Assembly: GCF_003323735.1 (NCBI RefSeq)
Contig: NZ_QOIM01000056.1
Location: forward strand, 1 to 48,532
DNA length: 48,532 nucleotides
Direction: 5' to 3'
Origin: Streptomyces reniochalinae
GTDB lineage: Bacteria; Actinomycetota; Actinomycetes; Streptomycetales; Streptomycetaceae
The notes beneath the pieces were generated by a model. That model saw nothing but the letters and a program-made list of their open reading frames with translations, ran no database searches and was not told where the DNA came from. A program made the translations under genes and the position numbers. Positions 1 to 7,517 of this stretch are shown piece after piece. Numbering within the stretch: the stretch's first letter is position 1; each line of letters starts with the position of its first letter.

Positions 1-2
1 TG

Positions 3-89
3 AACTCCGGTGTGAACGAGCGGCGAGGACGCGGCTTCTTCTTCCCCATGCTCTCCATGATGGACATCCTTCCGGGGCAACGCCCCTGA
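3..89 (+). CDS. C-terminal end of an upstream gene, partial
   Basis: One frame is open from the window edge to a TGA at 87-89 and would encode 28 residues ending in MDILPGQRP. It stops 6 bases before the ATG of the transporter gene, so the two could be translationally coupled; that spacing is the main reason to believe it. No domain can be recognised in so short a piece. The call is tentative because the other frames here are also open. Confidence 0.35.
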   Translation, partial: NSGVNERRGRGFFFPMLSMMDILPGQRP

Positions 90-95
90 TCTCGA

Positions 96-1529
96 ATGTC
101 CGTCAAACCGAATCAAGCCCAGGGACCTAGCGTCACGCGAGTGACCGGATACCGACAGATCCTCGCCGTGCCGGGCATGGCACCGCTGCTGGCTGTCTCC
201 TTCCTCGCCCGCACCGCGATCACGGCCGACGTGATGGCGCTGACGCTGTACGCCGTGCTGGGCCTGGAGTCGAGCTACGCGGCGGCCGGCGGCGTCGCGG
301 CGGCCCTGACCGCAGGACTGGCACTCGGCGGGCCGCTGCTCGGCCGCATGATCGACCGGCGTGGCCCGCGCCCCGTGCTGCTGGTGACCGTCGCGGCGCA
401 GGCCGCGTTCTGGCTGAGCGTTCCCGCACTGCCGTACGGGGCGCTGGTGGGCGCCGCCCTCGTGGCGGGCCTGCTGATGGTGCCGGCTCAGCCGGTGACC
501 AGGCAGGCGATCGCCGCGATGACCACGCCGCGGCAGCGCCGGGCCGCGTTCGCGCTGGGAGCGGTGCAGGGCGAACTCTCGTACATGGTGGGCCCTGCGG
601 TGGTGATCCTGTGCACCGCGCGGCTGTCGCCCGGTGTGGTGGCGTGGGGTCTCGGCGCCGCGATCGTCGCGGGCGGAACCGGGATCGCCCTCCTCGACCC
701 GCCACTGCGCGCCGAGGCCGAGTCGGATGCCGGGTCCGAGGCTGGTACCGGTACGGGGGCACGTACCGGGCGCGCGGCTGAACGCCCCCCGCGCCGCCAG
801 CGGTCGGGCGCCCGGCTGATCGCCGTACTGACGATGGCGTTCGGTATCACGGTGCTGCTGGGCGGCGTCGACCTGGCCGTCGTCGCCACGCTCGAAGAAA
901 CCGGACAGGTGTCCTTTGCCGCCGTGGTCGTGGCGGTGCTCGGCGTGGCCTCCGTCGTCGGCGGGCTGGCATACGGTGCGCTGTCCCGGCCGCTGCCCAC
1001 GTGGTCGCTGCTCGGACTGCTCGGGCTCGTGACGCTCCCCGTGGGGCTGGCACACGACTGACCCTGGCTGTGTGTGGCCGTCGTCGGCACCGGGTTCTTC
1101 GACGCGCCGACCCTTTCGGCCGTGGCCGACGCGGTCAGCCGGCTGGCGCCGGCCGGCGTGCGCGGAGAGGCGACAGGTCTGCAATCCTCGGCCCTGAGCG
1201 CGGGATTCGCGCTCGGCTCCCCGCTCGTCGGGGTGGCCGTCGACGTCTCCGTTCCGGCCGGCGGCTTCGCGGCGGCCGGGCTGGCGGGCCTCGCTGCCAC
1301 GTTGACAGGCTGCTTGCTCTGCCGCCGCCGCTCGTCTCCCCGGCCGCCCGCTCCGGCCGGCCACCCCAGCGGGCCGGCCGGTCACCGGGGCGGGTGCGCT
1401 CGCCGCCGCGCGACGCGGGCCGGTTCGGGGGCGCGGGGCCGTTCGGCGGTGCGGGGGGCCGAAACGCTGTCCCCTGACCCACTGTGCCCCGGCCCACTAC
1501 CCCCTGGCCCGCGGAGCCCGACGGCGTAG
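96..1529 (+). pseudogene. MFS transporter interrupted by an in-frame TGA
   Basis: The frame encodes a multi-pass membrane protein of the major facilitator type: repeated hydrophobic segments, a GRMIDRRGPRP loop of the MFS loop-2-3 type near residues 84-95, and a charged Ala/Gly-rich central loop near residues 205-235. The frame stops at TGA 1059-1061 after GLAHD and resumes in the same frame as PWLCVAVVGTGFF, followed by the last helices and a Pro/Arg-rich tail. The simplest history is one TGG to TGA change at a Trp codon, because no frameshift is needed to restore the protein. The N-terminal 321 residues alone would lack the last helices and are unlikely to transport. The start is the ATG 6 bases after the preceding frame; no good Shine-Dalgarno is seen. 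The tail after the last helix (about 1330 on) may be non-native. Confidence 0.82.
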
Positions 1530-1606
1530 AGTCGGCGGCCGGTACGGAATCCGGCAGGCGCCGGACGGACGGTGCGGTGCGCGGCGGCGTACGGCGGAGG
1601 AAAGGC

Positions 1607-2266
1607 GTGCGGGGCGCGATGGCTCAGGAGAGCAGGGGGACGGACGGCGGGGCGCCGAAGGGCGGTCGAACCCCCGAGCGGCGTCCGCTGCCGCCGACCA
1701 GCTGGGCGGTACTGGGCCTGCTCTCCTTCGAACAGGAGCTGTCCGGCTACGACCTGAAGAAGTGGGCCGACTGGTCGCTGAGCTTCTTCTACTGGTCGCC
1801 CTCCTTCAGCCAGATCTACAGCGAGCTCAAGCGCCTGGAGGGGGCAGGCTACGTCACCTCGCGCAGCGTCCCGCAGGCGACGGGCAACCGCGACAAACGG
1901 GTCTACTCGATCACCGAAGCGGGCCGCCGTGCCGTACGGGAATGGGCCCGCGGCGCGGCCGTCGAACCGCCCGTGCTCAAGCACGGCGTGATGCTCCGCA
2001 TCTGGCTCGGCCACCTCCTGGAGGCGGACCAGGCCCGCGACATCCTGCGCGAACACCAGGCCAACGCCGACAAGATGGTGCACCGCGCCAGGCTGGACGC
2101 CGAGGGCGCTGAGGGAGAGCCCTCGTGGGCGTACCCGCGGCTGGTGCTGCGCTGGGCGGAGCGCTACTACGAGGCCGAGCGCCGGCTCGCCGAGGACATG
2201 CTGGCCGACCTCGACGAACTGGCGCGGGAACGGGAGGCGCCGGGCCACGGGGAGCCCGGCGCGTAA
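1607..2266 (+). CDS. PadR-family transcriptional regulator
   Basis: A 219-residue protein with an N-terminal PadR winged helix (SWAVLGLLSFEQELSGYDL, then a helix with the SQIYSELKRLEGAGYVTSR pattern and a wing with KRVYSITEAGR) and a C-terminal helical region of the Vir_act_alpha_C kind rich in Arg/Glu, used for dimerisation. It should repress a nearby or unlinked promoter as a dimer. The start is placed at GTG 1607 because GGAGG at 1596-1600 lies 6 bases before it; ATG 1619 is in frame but 18 bases away. The gene follows the broken MFS transporter on the same strand, so it may once have controlled that transporter. The ligand is unknown. Confidence 0.9.
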   Translation: MRGAMAQESRGTDGGAPKGGRTPERRPLPPTSWAVLGLLSFEQELSGYDLKKWADWSLSFFYWSPSFSQIYSELKRLEGAGYVTSRSVPQATGNRDKRVYSITEAGRRAVREWARGAAVEPPVLKHGVMLRIWLGHLLEADQARDILREHQANADKMVHRARLDAEGAEGEPSWAYPRLVLRWAERYYEAERRLAEDMLADLDELAREREAPGHGEPGA

Positions 2267-2284
2267 TTCCGGCTCATCGCCCCC

Positions 2285-2334
2285 GCTCGTCACCGCTCCG
2301 TGCTCGTCACCGCTCGCTGCTCGTCACCGTTCCC
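2285..2334. repeat. three 17-bp tandem repeats
   Basis: GCTCGTCACCGCTCCGT (2285-2301) is followed by GCTCGTCACCGCTCGCT (2302-2318) and GCTCGTCACCGTTCCC (2319-2334), with a further GCTCGT after it. The array lies between the convergent PadR and reductase genes and runs into the last codons and stop of the reductase (stop at 2324-2326), so repeat slippage may have rewritten that C-terminus. Confidence 0.8.
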
Positions 2335-2908
2335 GCTCGTAGGTCGTCCTGCTGACCCCGGACGGGTAGGGGCGGGTGGTGACGTGACGGAAGGCCGTCG
2401 GGGAGAACGCCCCGTCGAAGAGCGGGATGCCGGCGCCGGCCACGATCGGGTTGCGCTTGAGGATCAGCTCGTCGATCTCCGCCAGCAGCGTGGCCGCCAG
2501 CTTTCCGCCGCCGACCAGCCAGATGTCGCCGCCCTCTTGCTGCTTCAGCTCCCGCACGACCTCCGCCGGATCGCGGTCCGCCACGATCTCCACGGCCGGG
2601 TCCTGGCTGGTCAGGGTGCGGGAGAAGACGATCTGACGCAGGTGTGCGTAGGGGCTGGTGACCCCCTCGTTCAGGCCGGGCTCGTAGCTGCCGCGCCCCA
2701 TCAGCGCCACCTCGAACCTGCGGTTGGGCCGGTCCGGGAGGCCCAGCGCCGCACGGGCCTGGGTGGGGACGGTCTCGGGCAGCTCCTCCCAGATCGCGGC
2801 GGCCAGGTCGTCGAACCCGTCGGGGATGGGGAAGAAGTCGAACTCTCCCTCGGGCCCCGCGATGAAGCCGTCGAGCGTGACGGCGGCGTAGTAGACGAGC
2901 TTGCGCAT
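2324..2908 (-). CDS. RibD C-terminal / dihydrofolate reductase-like protein
   Basis: A 194-residue cytoplasmic protein of the RibD_C/DHFR-like fold. It starts with MRKLVYYAAVTLDGFIAG, the usual first strand and loop of the family, has MGRGSYE near residue 70, and carries the NADPH-contacting IWLVGGGKLAATLL segment near residues 130-143 and the GAGIPLF turn near residue 158. Members are single-domain NAD(P)H reductases of mostly unknown substrate, often called DHFR family proteins, distinct from FolA. The start is ATG 2908 with an AGGGGG Shine-Dalgarno a few bases upstream. It is divergent from a TetR gene with repeats between them, which makes the TetR protein its probable repressor. Confidence 0.9.
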   Translation of the reverse strand: MRKLVYYAAVTLDGFIAGPEGEFDFFPIPDGFDDLAAAIWEELPETVPTQARAALGLPDRPNRRFEVALMGRGSYEPGLNEGVTSPYAHLRQIVFSRTLTSQDPAVEIVADRDPAEVVRELKQQEGGDIWLVGGGKLAATLLAEIDELILKRNPIVAGAGIPLFDGAFSPTAFRHVTTRPYPSGVSRTTYERER

Positions 2909-2925
2909 AGGTACCCCCTGATTGC

Positions 2926-2966
2926 CACTTCACTTGCACTACTTCAACTGCACCACTTCGCTTGCA
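2926..2966. promoter_or_regulatory. three direct repeats phased at 14 nt, candidate TetR sites
   Basis: In the 138-bp divergent gap are CACTTCACTTGCA (2926-2938), TACTTCAACTGCA (2940-2952) and CACTTCGCTTGCA (2954-2966), each starting exactly 14 bases after the one before. The last copy also forms an inverted repeat, ACCACT (2952-2957) with AGTGGT (2966-2971). The position between the reductase and the TetR gene makes regulator binding the likely role. No consensus promoter hexamers could be assigned with confidence. Confidence 0.6.
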
Positions 2967-3046
2967 GTGGTTTGAACGTAGTACTGCGGCTACAGTGGTG
3001 TCAACGGGGAAACGAGCAGGGTTTCGGACGAGGCAGGAGACCGGTC

Positions 3047-3643
3047 ATGCGGCAGAACACCGAACGGCGCGCGGCGCTGCTCGACGCGGCCATCGAGGTT
3101 CTGGCCCGCGAGGGCTCACGTGGGCTGACGCTCCGCGCCGTCGACAAGGAAGCGGCCGTCCCCACCGGAACGGCGTCCAACTACTTCGCCCACCGCGGCG
3201 ACATGCTCACCCAGGTCATGCGCCGTACCCGCGAACGCCTCACCCCCGACGAGGCGGCGGTGGCCGAACGGATGAGCGCCCCGCGCACCCTCGCACTCGA
3301 AGTCGAGCTGATGCACGACGTGGTGGACAGGATGCGCGCAGACCGCAGCAGCTACCTGGCGATGATGGAACTGCGCCTGGAGGCCACCCGGCGGCCGGAG
3401 CTGTACGAGGAGCTGACGGGCTTCCTGCGCGACGAGTTCAACGGCCTGATCGCCTACCACAACGAGATCGGCATGCCGGGCGACGACATGGGCGTCGCCC
3501 TCCTCTACCTGGCGATGACGGGCCTGCTCGTGGACGAGATGACGCTCCCGGACATCCTGAGAGCGCCGTACGACGTGGACCGCCTCATCGCGGCGATGGT
3601 GCCCCGGGTGTTCGGCGACAGCGTGCCCGACGCGGACGAGTAG
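3047..3643 (+). CDS. TetR-family transcriptional regulator
   Basis: A 198-residue protein with an N-terminal TetR helix-turn-helix: RRAALLDAAIEVLAREG, then LTLRAVDKEAAVPTGTASNYF, the recognition-helix region. It is followed by a helical ligand and dimer domain of the TetR_C_6-like type (MMELRLEATRRPELYEEL). The start is ATG 3047, 6 bases after AGGAGA; the frame is open upstream to 2300 but that extension has no homology-like content. It is divergent from the RibD/DHFR-like reductase and probably represses that gene and itself through the phased repeats in the gap. The effector is unknown. Confidence 0.92.
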   Translation: MRQNTERRAALLDAAIEVLAREGSRGLTLRAVDKEAAVPTGTASNYFAHRGDMLTQVMRRTRERLTPDEAAVAERMSAPRTLALEVELMHDVVDRMRADRSSYLAMMELRLEATRRPELYEELTGFLRDEFNGLIAYHNEIGMPGDDMGVALLYLAMTGLLVDEMTLPDILRAPYDVDRLIAAMVPRVFGDSVPDADE

Positions 3644-3778
3644 CCCGCAGAGCCCCTTTGCGGCCCGGCCCGCCGTCTGCGGTCTCGAAGGGGCCGATAT
3701 AGCCCGCGTCCCCCGCCCCGGCGTGGTATCGCTGCGCGCGGTCCTCTTCGGCTTCTCCGGCACGCGAGTCCACGCCGT

Positions 3779-3803
3779 CCCCCGCCGACCCGGTCAGCGG
3801 GGG
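3779..3803. terminator. stem-loop between convergent genes
   Basis: CCCCCGC (3779-3785) pairs perfectly with GCGGGGG (3797-3803) around an 11-base loop, between the end of the TetR gene (+) and the end of the acidic hypothetical gene (-). There is no U-tract, as is common in high-GC actinobacteria. A weaker long-loop pairing, GCCCCTT 3652-3658 with AAGGGGC 3688-3694, lies closer to the TetR stop. Confidence 0.45.
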
Positions 3804-3822
3804 TCGGGGCGGCAGGCCGCCG

Positions 3823-4446
3823 TCACTCCGCGCTGTCGTCGAACCAGGTGTCGAGGACGGAGTCGAGGTCGTCGGCCCACGCCGTGGCCTGCTTACGGGA
3901 GGTCGCCTCGACTTCCGCGTCGAAGCGGCGGTGCCCTGTCGTGCAGACGCAGATCCGGAAGCGGCGGCCGAACCGTGGGGCGCCGATTTCCACGGCGCCG
4001 ATCTCGCTCCACTCGAACCGGGCCTCCGCGTCGTCGAGGCGAAGCGTCACGCCGCGGCCGTCCGCGACGATGGCGGCCCGACGGTCCGAGACCTCGAACG
4101 AGGGCCCCTCGAAAGGCTCCTCCTCCTGCTCCTCGTCCTCGTCGGTGTCGACCTCCGCGTCGGTGCCGGTGTCGACTTCGGAGACGGTGTCGGCTTCGGG
4201 GCCGGCATCGTCGTGGTCGGCCTCGGCCGCCTCCGCGGGCTCCGTCGTCCGCTCGTCGTCCTCGTCCCCGGCGTCGGGTTTCCGCGACACCGCGCCTTCG
4301 CGGGACTCCTTGTCCGCGGGGGCGGCGGCGAGGGTGTCGAGGCCGGGGACGTACGTCGGGTCCGTGCCTGCGCTGAGCACGGCGGGCTCGGCTGTGTCAG
4401 GTCGTTGCTCCACGAGGCCAGTATGGCGACAGGACCTGTGCGTCAT
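3823..4446 (-). CDS. acidic hypothetical protein
   Basis: A 207-residue protein in two parts. Residues about 30-115 are a low-complexity, very acidic stretch (runs of Glu, Asp and Ala). Residues about 115-207 form a compact domain starting FEVSDRRAAIVADGRGVTLRL, with a conserved-looking FGRRFRICVCTTG strand and an amphipathic C-terminal helix ending in LDTWFDDSAE. The globular part resembles a small conserved Streptomyces domain of unknown function; I do not recognise a catalytic motif. Two starts are possible: ATG 4446 with CAGGGGG 7 bases upstream, or GTG 4413, which begins VEQRPDTAEP. The broken flavin reductase gene ends 20 bases upstream on the same strand, so this gene may have been the second gene of that operon. 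Confidence 0.75.
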   Translation of the reverse strand: MTHRSCRHTGLVEQRPDTAEPAVLSAGTDPTYVPGLDTLAAAPADKESREGAVSRKPDAGDEDDERTTEPAEAAEADHDDAGPEADTVSEVDTGTDAEVDTDEDEEQEEEPFEGPSFEVSDRRAAIVADGRGVTLRLDDAEARFEWSEIGAVEIGAPRFGRRFRICVCTTGHRRFDAEVEATSRKQATAWADDLDSVLDTWFDDSAE

Positions 4447-4466
4447 TCAGCGCCCCCTGCCCGCGC

Positions 4467-4634
4467 TCACGCCGCGTGCGTCCCGTACACCCCGTACGTG
4501 CGCCGGAAGTAGAGCAGCAGGCCCGCTTCGCGGGGCTGGTGGAGGGCGGTGACGCGGCCCACGGCGATGGTGTGGTCGCCGCCGGGCAGCTCGGTTTCGA
4601 CGGCACATTCGACGGAGTACGCCGCACGCGCCGC
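4467..4634 (-). pseudogene. C-terminal remnant of a flavin reductase
   Basis: Reading leftwards from about 4630, the frame encodes roughly 52 residues that match the end of a flavin reductase domain (FMN-binding split barrel): AYSVECAVETELPGGDHTI, then VGRVTALHQP and LLLYFRRTYGVYG before the stop at 4467-4469. The GDHxIxVGxV segment is the usual last core strand of these proteins. The N-terminal two thirds, including the flavin-binding region, is missing: at about 4624-4640 the sequence changes to a gene on the opposite strand. Small reductases of this family feed reduced flavin to two-component monooxygenases, including the HsaAB step of steroid ring cleavage. Assignment to HsaB is inference only. 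Confidence 0.65.
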
Positions 4635-5322
4635 CGCCGTCACCCCCGACGACCTCTGCGACATCCTCTACACCTCGGGGACCACGGGGCGGCCCAAAGG
4701 GGTCGAGATCACGCACGGTCAGACGCTGGAGGCGTTCACCGCGTGGGCGCGGGCAGTCGGACTGCGCGAGGGCGACCGCTATCTGCTCGTCAACCCGTTC
4801 TTTCATACCTTCGGGTACAAGGCGGGCGTGCTGGCGTGCCTGCTGGCCGGGACGACGATGCTGCCCGAGGCCGTCTACGACGCGGGCCGCGCCCTGGGCC
4901 GCGTCGCGGGGGAACGCGTCAGCGTGCTGATGGGGCCGCCGACCGTCTTCCACACCCTCATCGACCACCCCGACCGCCTCACCAGCGACCTGTCCTCGCT
5001 GCGGCTGGCGGGGACGGGAGCGGCCGGGGTGCCCGTCGACCTGGTGGCGCGGGTCAGGCGGGAGCTGGGCGCGGCGGAGGTGTTCACCGCGTACGGGCTC
5101 AGCGAGTCCGCCGGTGTCGCCACCGTCTGCCCCACCTCCGCCGAGGCGGCCACCGCGGCGCGCACCGTCGGACCTCGCTGCCAGGAACGCAGGTGCGGAT
5201 CGTCACCGCCGACGGCACCGAGGCGGCTCCCGGCGAACCGGGGGAGATCCGGCTGCGGGCGCGTCACGTGATGCGCGGCTACTGCGACGATCCCGAGGCG
5301 ACGGCCGCCGCCCTCGACGCGG
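4624..5322 (+). pseudogene. acyl-CoA synthetase (FadD3-like) fragment, frameshifted
   Basis: This is the middle of an AMP-forming acyl-CoA synthetase. It begins at DDLCDILYTSGTTGRPKGVE (the AMP-binding P-loop motif A3), continues with NPFFHTFGYKAG and GPPTVFHTLIDHP, and reaches FTAYGLSES (motif A5). Near 5171 one base is missing: the frame changes and the protein resumes as SLPGTQVRIVTADG through VMRGYCDDPEATAAALDA. The following DGWLHTGD motif A7 region and the whole C-terminal lid domain are absent, as is the N-terminal region. The HTFGYKAG and ERVSVLMGPPT wording is close to what I recall for FadD3, which activates the ring-C/D propanoate of steroids, but related CoA ligases share parts of it. 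No functional enzyme is possible. Confidence 0.85.
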
Positions 5323-5478
5323 CCGACTGCCGAACGGCCGCCCAGACGGCCCCCGCGGGGCCTCCCACCCACCGGGAGGAGCCGTGAGCGTGCGCCGCTG
5401 CCCGCGCATAACGTCCCCGCATGAGCCGTACGAACCGTGTGAGCAGCGGCGGCCCTGCGGGCGGCCTGACCGGCGACG

Positions 5479-5655
5479 GTACCGACACGGGTCGCCCGGG
5501 TGCTCCGCGAGGACAGCACCGTCATCGGCGGCCTCTACGCGAGGGGCAACGCCTCGGCCGCCGTCATGGGCGAGACCTACCCGGGCCCGGGAGCCACCAT
5601 CGGGCCCGCGATGACGTTCGCCTACGCCGCGGTCGGCCACATGGCGGGGAGCTAA
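5479..5655 (+). pseudogene. C-terminal fragment of a 3-ketosteroid dehydrogenase (KstD-like)
   Basis: From about 5485 the frame reads TRVARVLREDSTVIGGLYAR, then GNASAAVMGETYPGPGATIG and PAMTFAYAAVGHMAGS, with stop TAA 5653-5655. The GLYAxGNxxAxVMGxTYPGxGATIGPAMTF pattern is the FAD-binding C-terminal signature of 3-ketosteroid-delta-1-dehydrogenase and its flavoprotein relatives. About 500 residues that should precede it, including the N-terminal Rossmann GxGxxG, are gone. The stretch 5323-5478 between this and the synthetase fragment holds no recognisable coding piece; it does contain GGAGGAG before a GTG at about 5386, which could be the start of another lost gene. Confidence 0.75.
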
Positions 5656-5706
5656 GCGGACACGACACCGGGATGAGCCACGGGCGTCCCGGGCCGCCTC
5701 ACCTCC

Positions 5707-7011
5707 TCACGCGGCGGTGCCCTCGCTCGCGGCTCCGCCCGGGTCGTGACGAGACGCGGTGGTGCCCTCCTCCTCGACTCCACCCGGCCCCTTCCGCGCC
5801 GTGCGGTCGTAGCCGCCCTCCCTCCCGGCGTGACCGTGCGCCGGTGCCGTGGCGTCCCAGGGGAGCGTCGCGCTGAGGCGGAAGTCGGTTCCCTCCCAGC
5901 CGTGTTCGAGGGTGCCGCCGGCCAGCTGGGCGCGCTCGGCCAGACCGATGAGGCCCAGCCCGGCCCCGGGGACCTCGGCGGGCGGGCCGCCACGCCCCAC
6001 CGGGTTGCGGACCTCGACGGTGAGGCCGCGCCCGGAGGCGCCGCGCACGGTCACCGAGACGGGCGCGCCGGGCCCCGCGCCGTGCTTGCGCGCGTTGGTC
6101 AGCCCCTCCTGGACGATGCGGTACGCGGTGCGCCCCGCCACGGTGGGCGCGCTCCCGAGTCCGCCCGCCACGTCGAGGTCGAGACCGACGCGGGCGCCGG
6201 CCCGCCGGGACTCCTCAGCGAGCCGCTCCACGTCGGCGAGCACCGGCTGCGGACGGTCCGCCTGTTCGGGCGCCCGCAGCACCCCGATGACCTCCCTCAG
6301 GTCCTGTAGCGCCTGGTGCGCGCTCTCCCGGATCACACCCGCCGCTTGTCCCACCTGTGCCCGGTCGCCGCCCGGATTGAACTCGAGCGCCCCTGCGTGC
6401 ACGCTCAGCAGTGAAAGCCGGTGGGCCAGCACGTCGTGCATCTCGCGTGCCACGTCCTCGCGGGCCTCGCGCCGCGCGTCGGCCGCCGCGCGCTCGGCCC
6501 GCTCGCGGAGCGAGGAGAGCAGCTGCCGCCGCGAGCGGACGTACATCCCCCAGCCGAGCGCCCCGGCGAGGAGTACGAAATAGGTGAGCGCGGACTCCGT
6601 CTCGGGGCCGCCTGCTGCGGGGCCGCTCGCGAGGACGAACGGCACCGGCGCGTAGGCGAGCGCCGTCACCCACGCCGTCACCCGTGGCGGCCTGCTGACC
6701 GCGACGGTGAACAGCGCGACGAGGATCGGACCCGTGACGAAGTGCGAGAACGGCTCGGCCACCAGCAGTGCGAGCGCGAGCTGCACCGGCCACCGGCGCC
6801 GCAGGAAGAGCGCCGCGCAGGCGAGCCCGCCCCGCAGCTGGTCGAGGAAGAGCGCCGTCGGGGAGGTACCCGGGTCGAGGGCGACCGCGTCGGTGCTCAG
6901 CACCAGGAAACACCCGGCGAACAGGAACGCGCCGATGTCCACCGCCCAGTCGCGTGCGCTGCGTCGCCCCGGCCGCCGGACACCGGCGCCGGTGATGTGC
7001 TCAGACCTCAT
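5707..7011 (-). CDS. NarL-type sensor histidine kinase without a partner gene
   Basis: A 434-residue membrane kinase. Residues about 22-160 hold five to six hydrophobic segments. The HisKA_3 dimerisation box is EDVAREMHDVLAHRLSLLSV with phospho-acceptor His192. The HATPase domain has its N box QEGLTNARKHG at 301-311 and G box GAGLGLIGLAER at 349-360. Such kinases phosphorylate a LuxR-type (NarL) response regulator, nearly always encoded directly downstream in Streptomyces, but here the downstream DNA is the wreckage of steroid genes and no regulator exists in the window. About 45 Gly/Glu/Arg-rich residues after LPWDATA extend past the usual end of the catalytic domain and may be read-through into scar DNA. 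Start ATG 7011. Three phased repeats lie just upstream. Confidence 0.9.
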   Translation of the reverse strand: MRSEHITGAGVRRPGRRSARDWAVDIGAFLFAGCFLVLSTDAVALDPGTSPTALFLDQLRGGLACAALFLRRRWPVQLALALLVAEPFSHFVTGPILVALFTVAVSRPPRVTAWVTALAYAPVPFVLASGPAAGGPETESALTYFVLLAGALGWGMYVRSRRQLLSSLRERAERAAADARREAREDVAREMHDVLAHRLSLLSVHAGALEFNPGGDRAQVGQAAGVIRESAHQALQDLREVIGVLRAPEQADRPQPVLADVERLAEESRRAGARVGLDLDVAGGLGSAPTVAGRTAYRIVQEGLTNARKHGAGPGAPVSVTVRGASGRGLTVEVRNPVGRGGPPAEVPGAGLGLIGLAERAQLAGGTLEHGWEGTDFRLSATLPWDATAPAHGHAGREGGYDRTARKGPGGVEEEGTTASRHDPGGAASEGTAA

Positions 7012-7066
7012 GCCGTGAAATCTACGGTCGCTGCCGGGTCACTGTCCCCGCCAGGCCGCAGGCGGA

Positions 7067-7123
7067 GACTTCGGTAGGAGCGTGCGGCGACTTCGGCAGG
7101 ACCGAAAGGCGACTTTCGTAGGG
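7067..7123. promoter_or_regulatory. three direct repeats phased at 22 nt
   Basis: GACTTCGGTAGGA (7067-7079), GACTTCGGCAGGA (7089-7101) and GACTTTCGTAGGG (7111-7123) start exactly 22 bases apart, two helical turns, in the gap between the histidine kinase (-) and the small membrane protein (+). A poorer fourth copy, GACTTCCGCC, starts at 7144, 33 bases on. The last two are also linked by an inverted repeat CGAAAG (7103-7108) / CTTTCG (7113-7118). The same-face spacing suggests cooperative binding by a regulator, plausibly the missing NarL-type partner. Confidence 0.55.
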
Positions 7124-7212
7124 CACCCGGGCCCCCGATCGGGGACTTCCGCCGCCCGTTCCGCCCCCGAAGCCCGATCCCCCTCAGCCCCGGCCGCCGC
7201 CAGTCTGCGGGC

Positions 7213-7422
7213 ATGAAGAATCTTCTCGGCTTCGTCGCCTTCGTCCTCATCGCCCAGGGAGCGGGCGGCCTCGCCCACAAGCTCACCGGCTGGTTCGACA
7301 AGTGGGCCGTCGTCGACCACCTCGCCTTCCTCGACGGCTACGAGGTCTACGTCTGTGTGCTGCTCATCACCCTCGGCCTCGCGGTCGGCGCCGCCTCGGA
7401 CGCCGCCGGGCGCCACGAGTGA
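7213..7422 (+). CDS. small membrane protein
   Basis: A 69-residue protein with two hydrophobic segments, about residues 3-20 (LLGFVAFVLIAQGAGGLA) and 45-60 (VYVCVLLITLGLAVGAA), joined by a loop with KLTGWFDKWAVV. It looks like a small two-span integral membrane protein conserved in Streptomyces; no function is known to me. The ATG has no clear Shine-Dalgarno (GCGGGC precedes it directly), so the message may be leaderless or the start may differ. It faces away from the histidine kinase, and the two share the region with the 22-nt-phased repeats, so co-regulation is possible. Confidence 0.7.
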   Translation: MKNLLGFVAFVLIAQGAGGLAHKLTGWFDKWAVVDHLAFLDGYEVYVCVLLITLGLAVGAASDAAGRHE

Positions 7423-7476
7423 CCTCCGGACCCGGCATACCCTGGGACGACGGCCTCAGGCCGCGTCCGTTGTCCC

Positions 7477-7495
7477 GTGACCGCCCCGCGGTCAC
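7477..7495. terminator. short perfect hairpin before the DUF6104 gene
   Basis: GTGACCGC (7477-7484) and GCGGTCAC (7488-7495) form an 8-bp perfect stem with a 3-base loop, 22 bases before the next start codon. It follows the small membrane gene and may end its transcript; it could equally be an operator palindrome. A second palindrome, CGGCCTCAGGCCG, lies at about 7451-7463. Confidence 0.4.
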
Positions 7496-7517
7496 GCATC
7501 CGACCAGGAGCAGAACC

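Noticed and set aside
2307..2939. Out-of-frame minus-strand ORF overlapping the reductase
   Set aside because: A Gly/Arg/Pro-rich shadow of the real 194-residue reductase frame.
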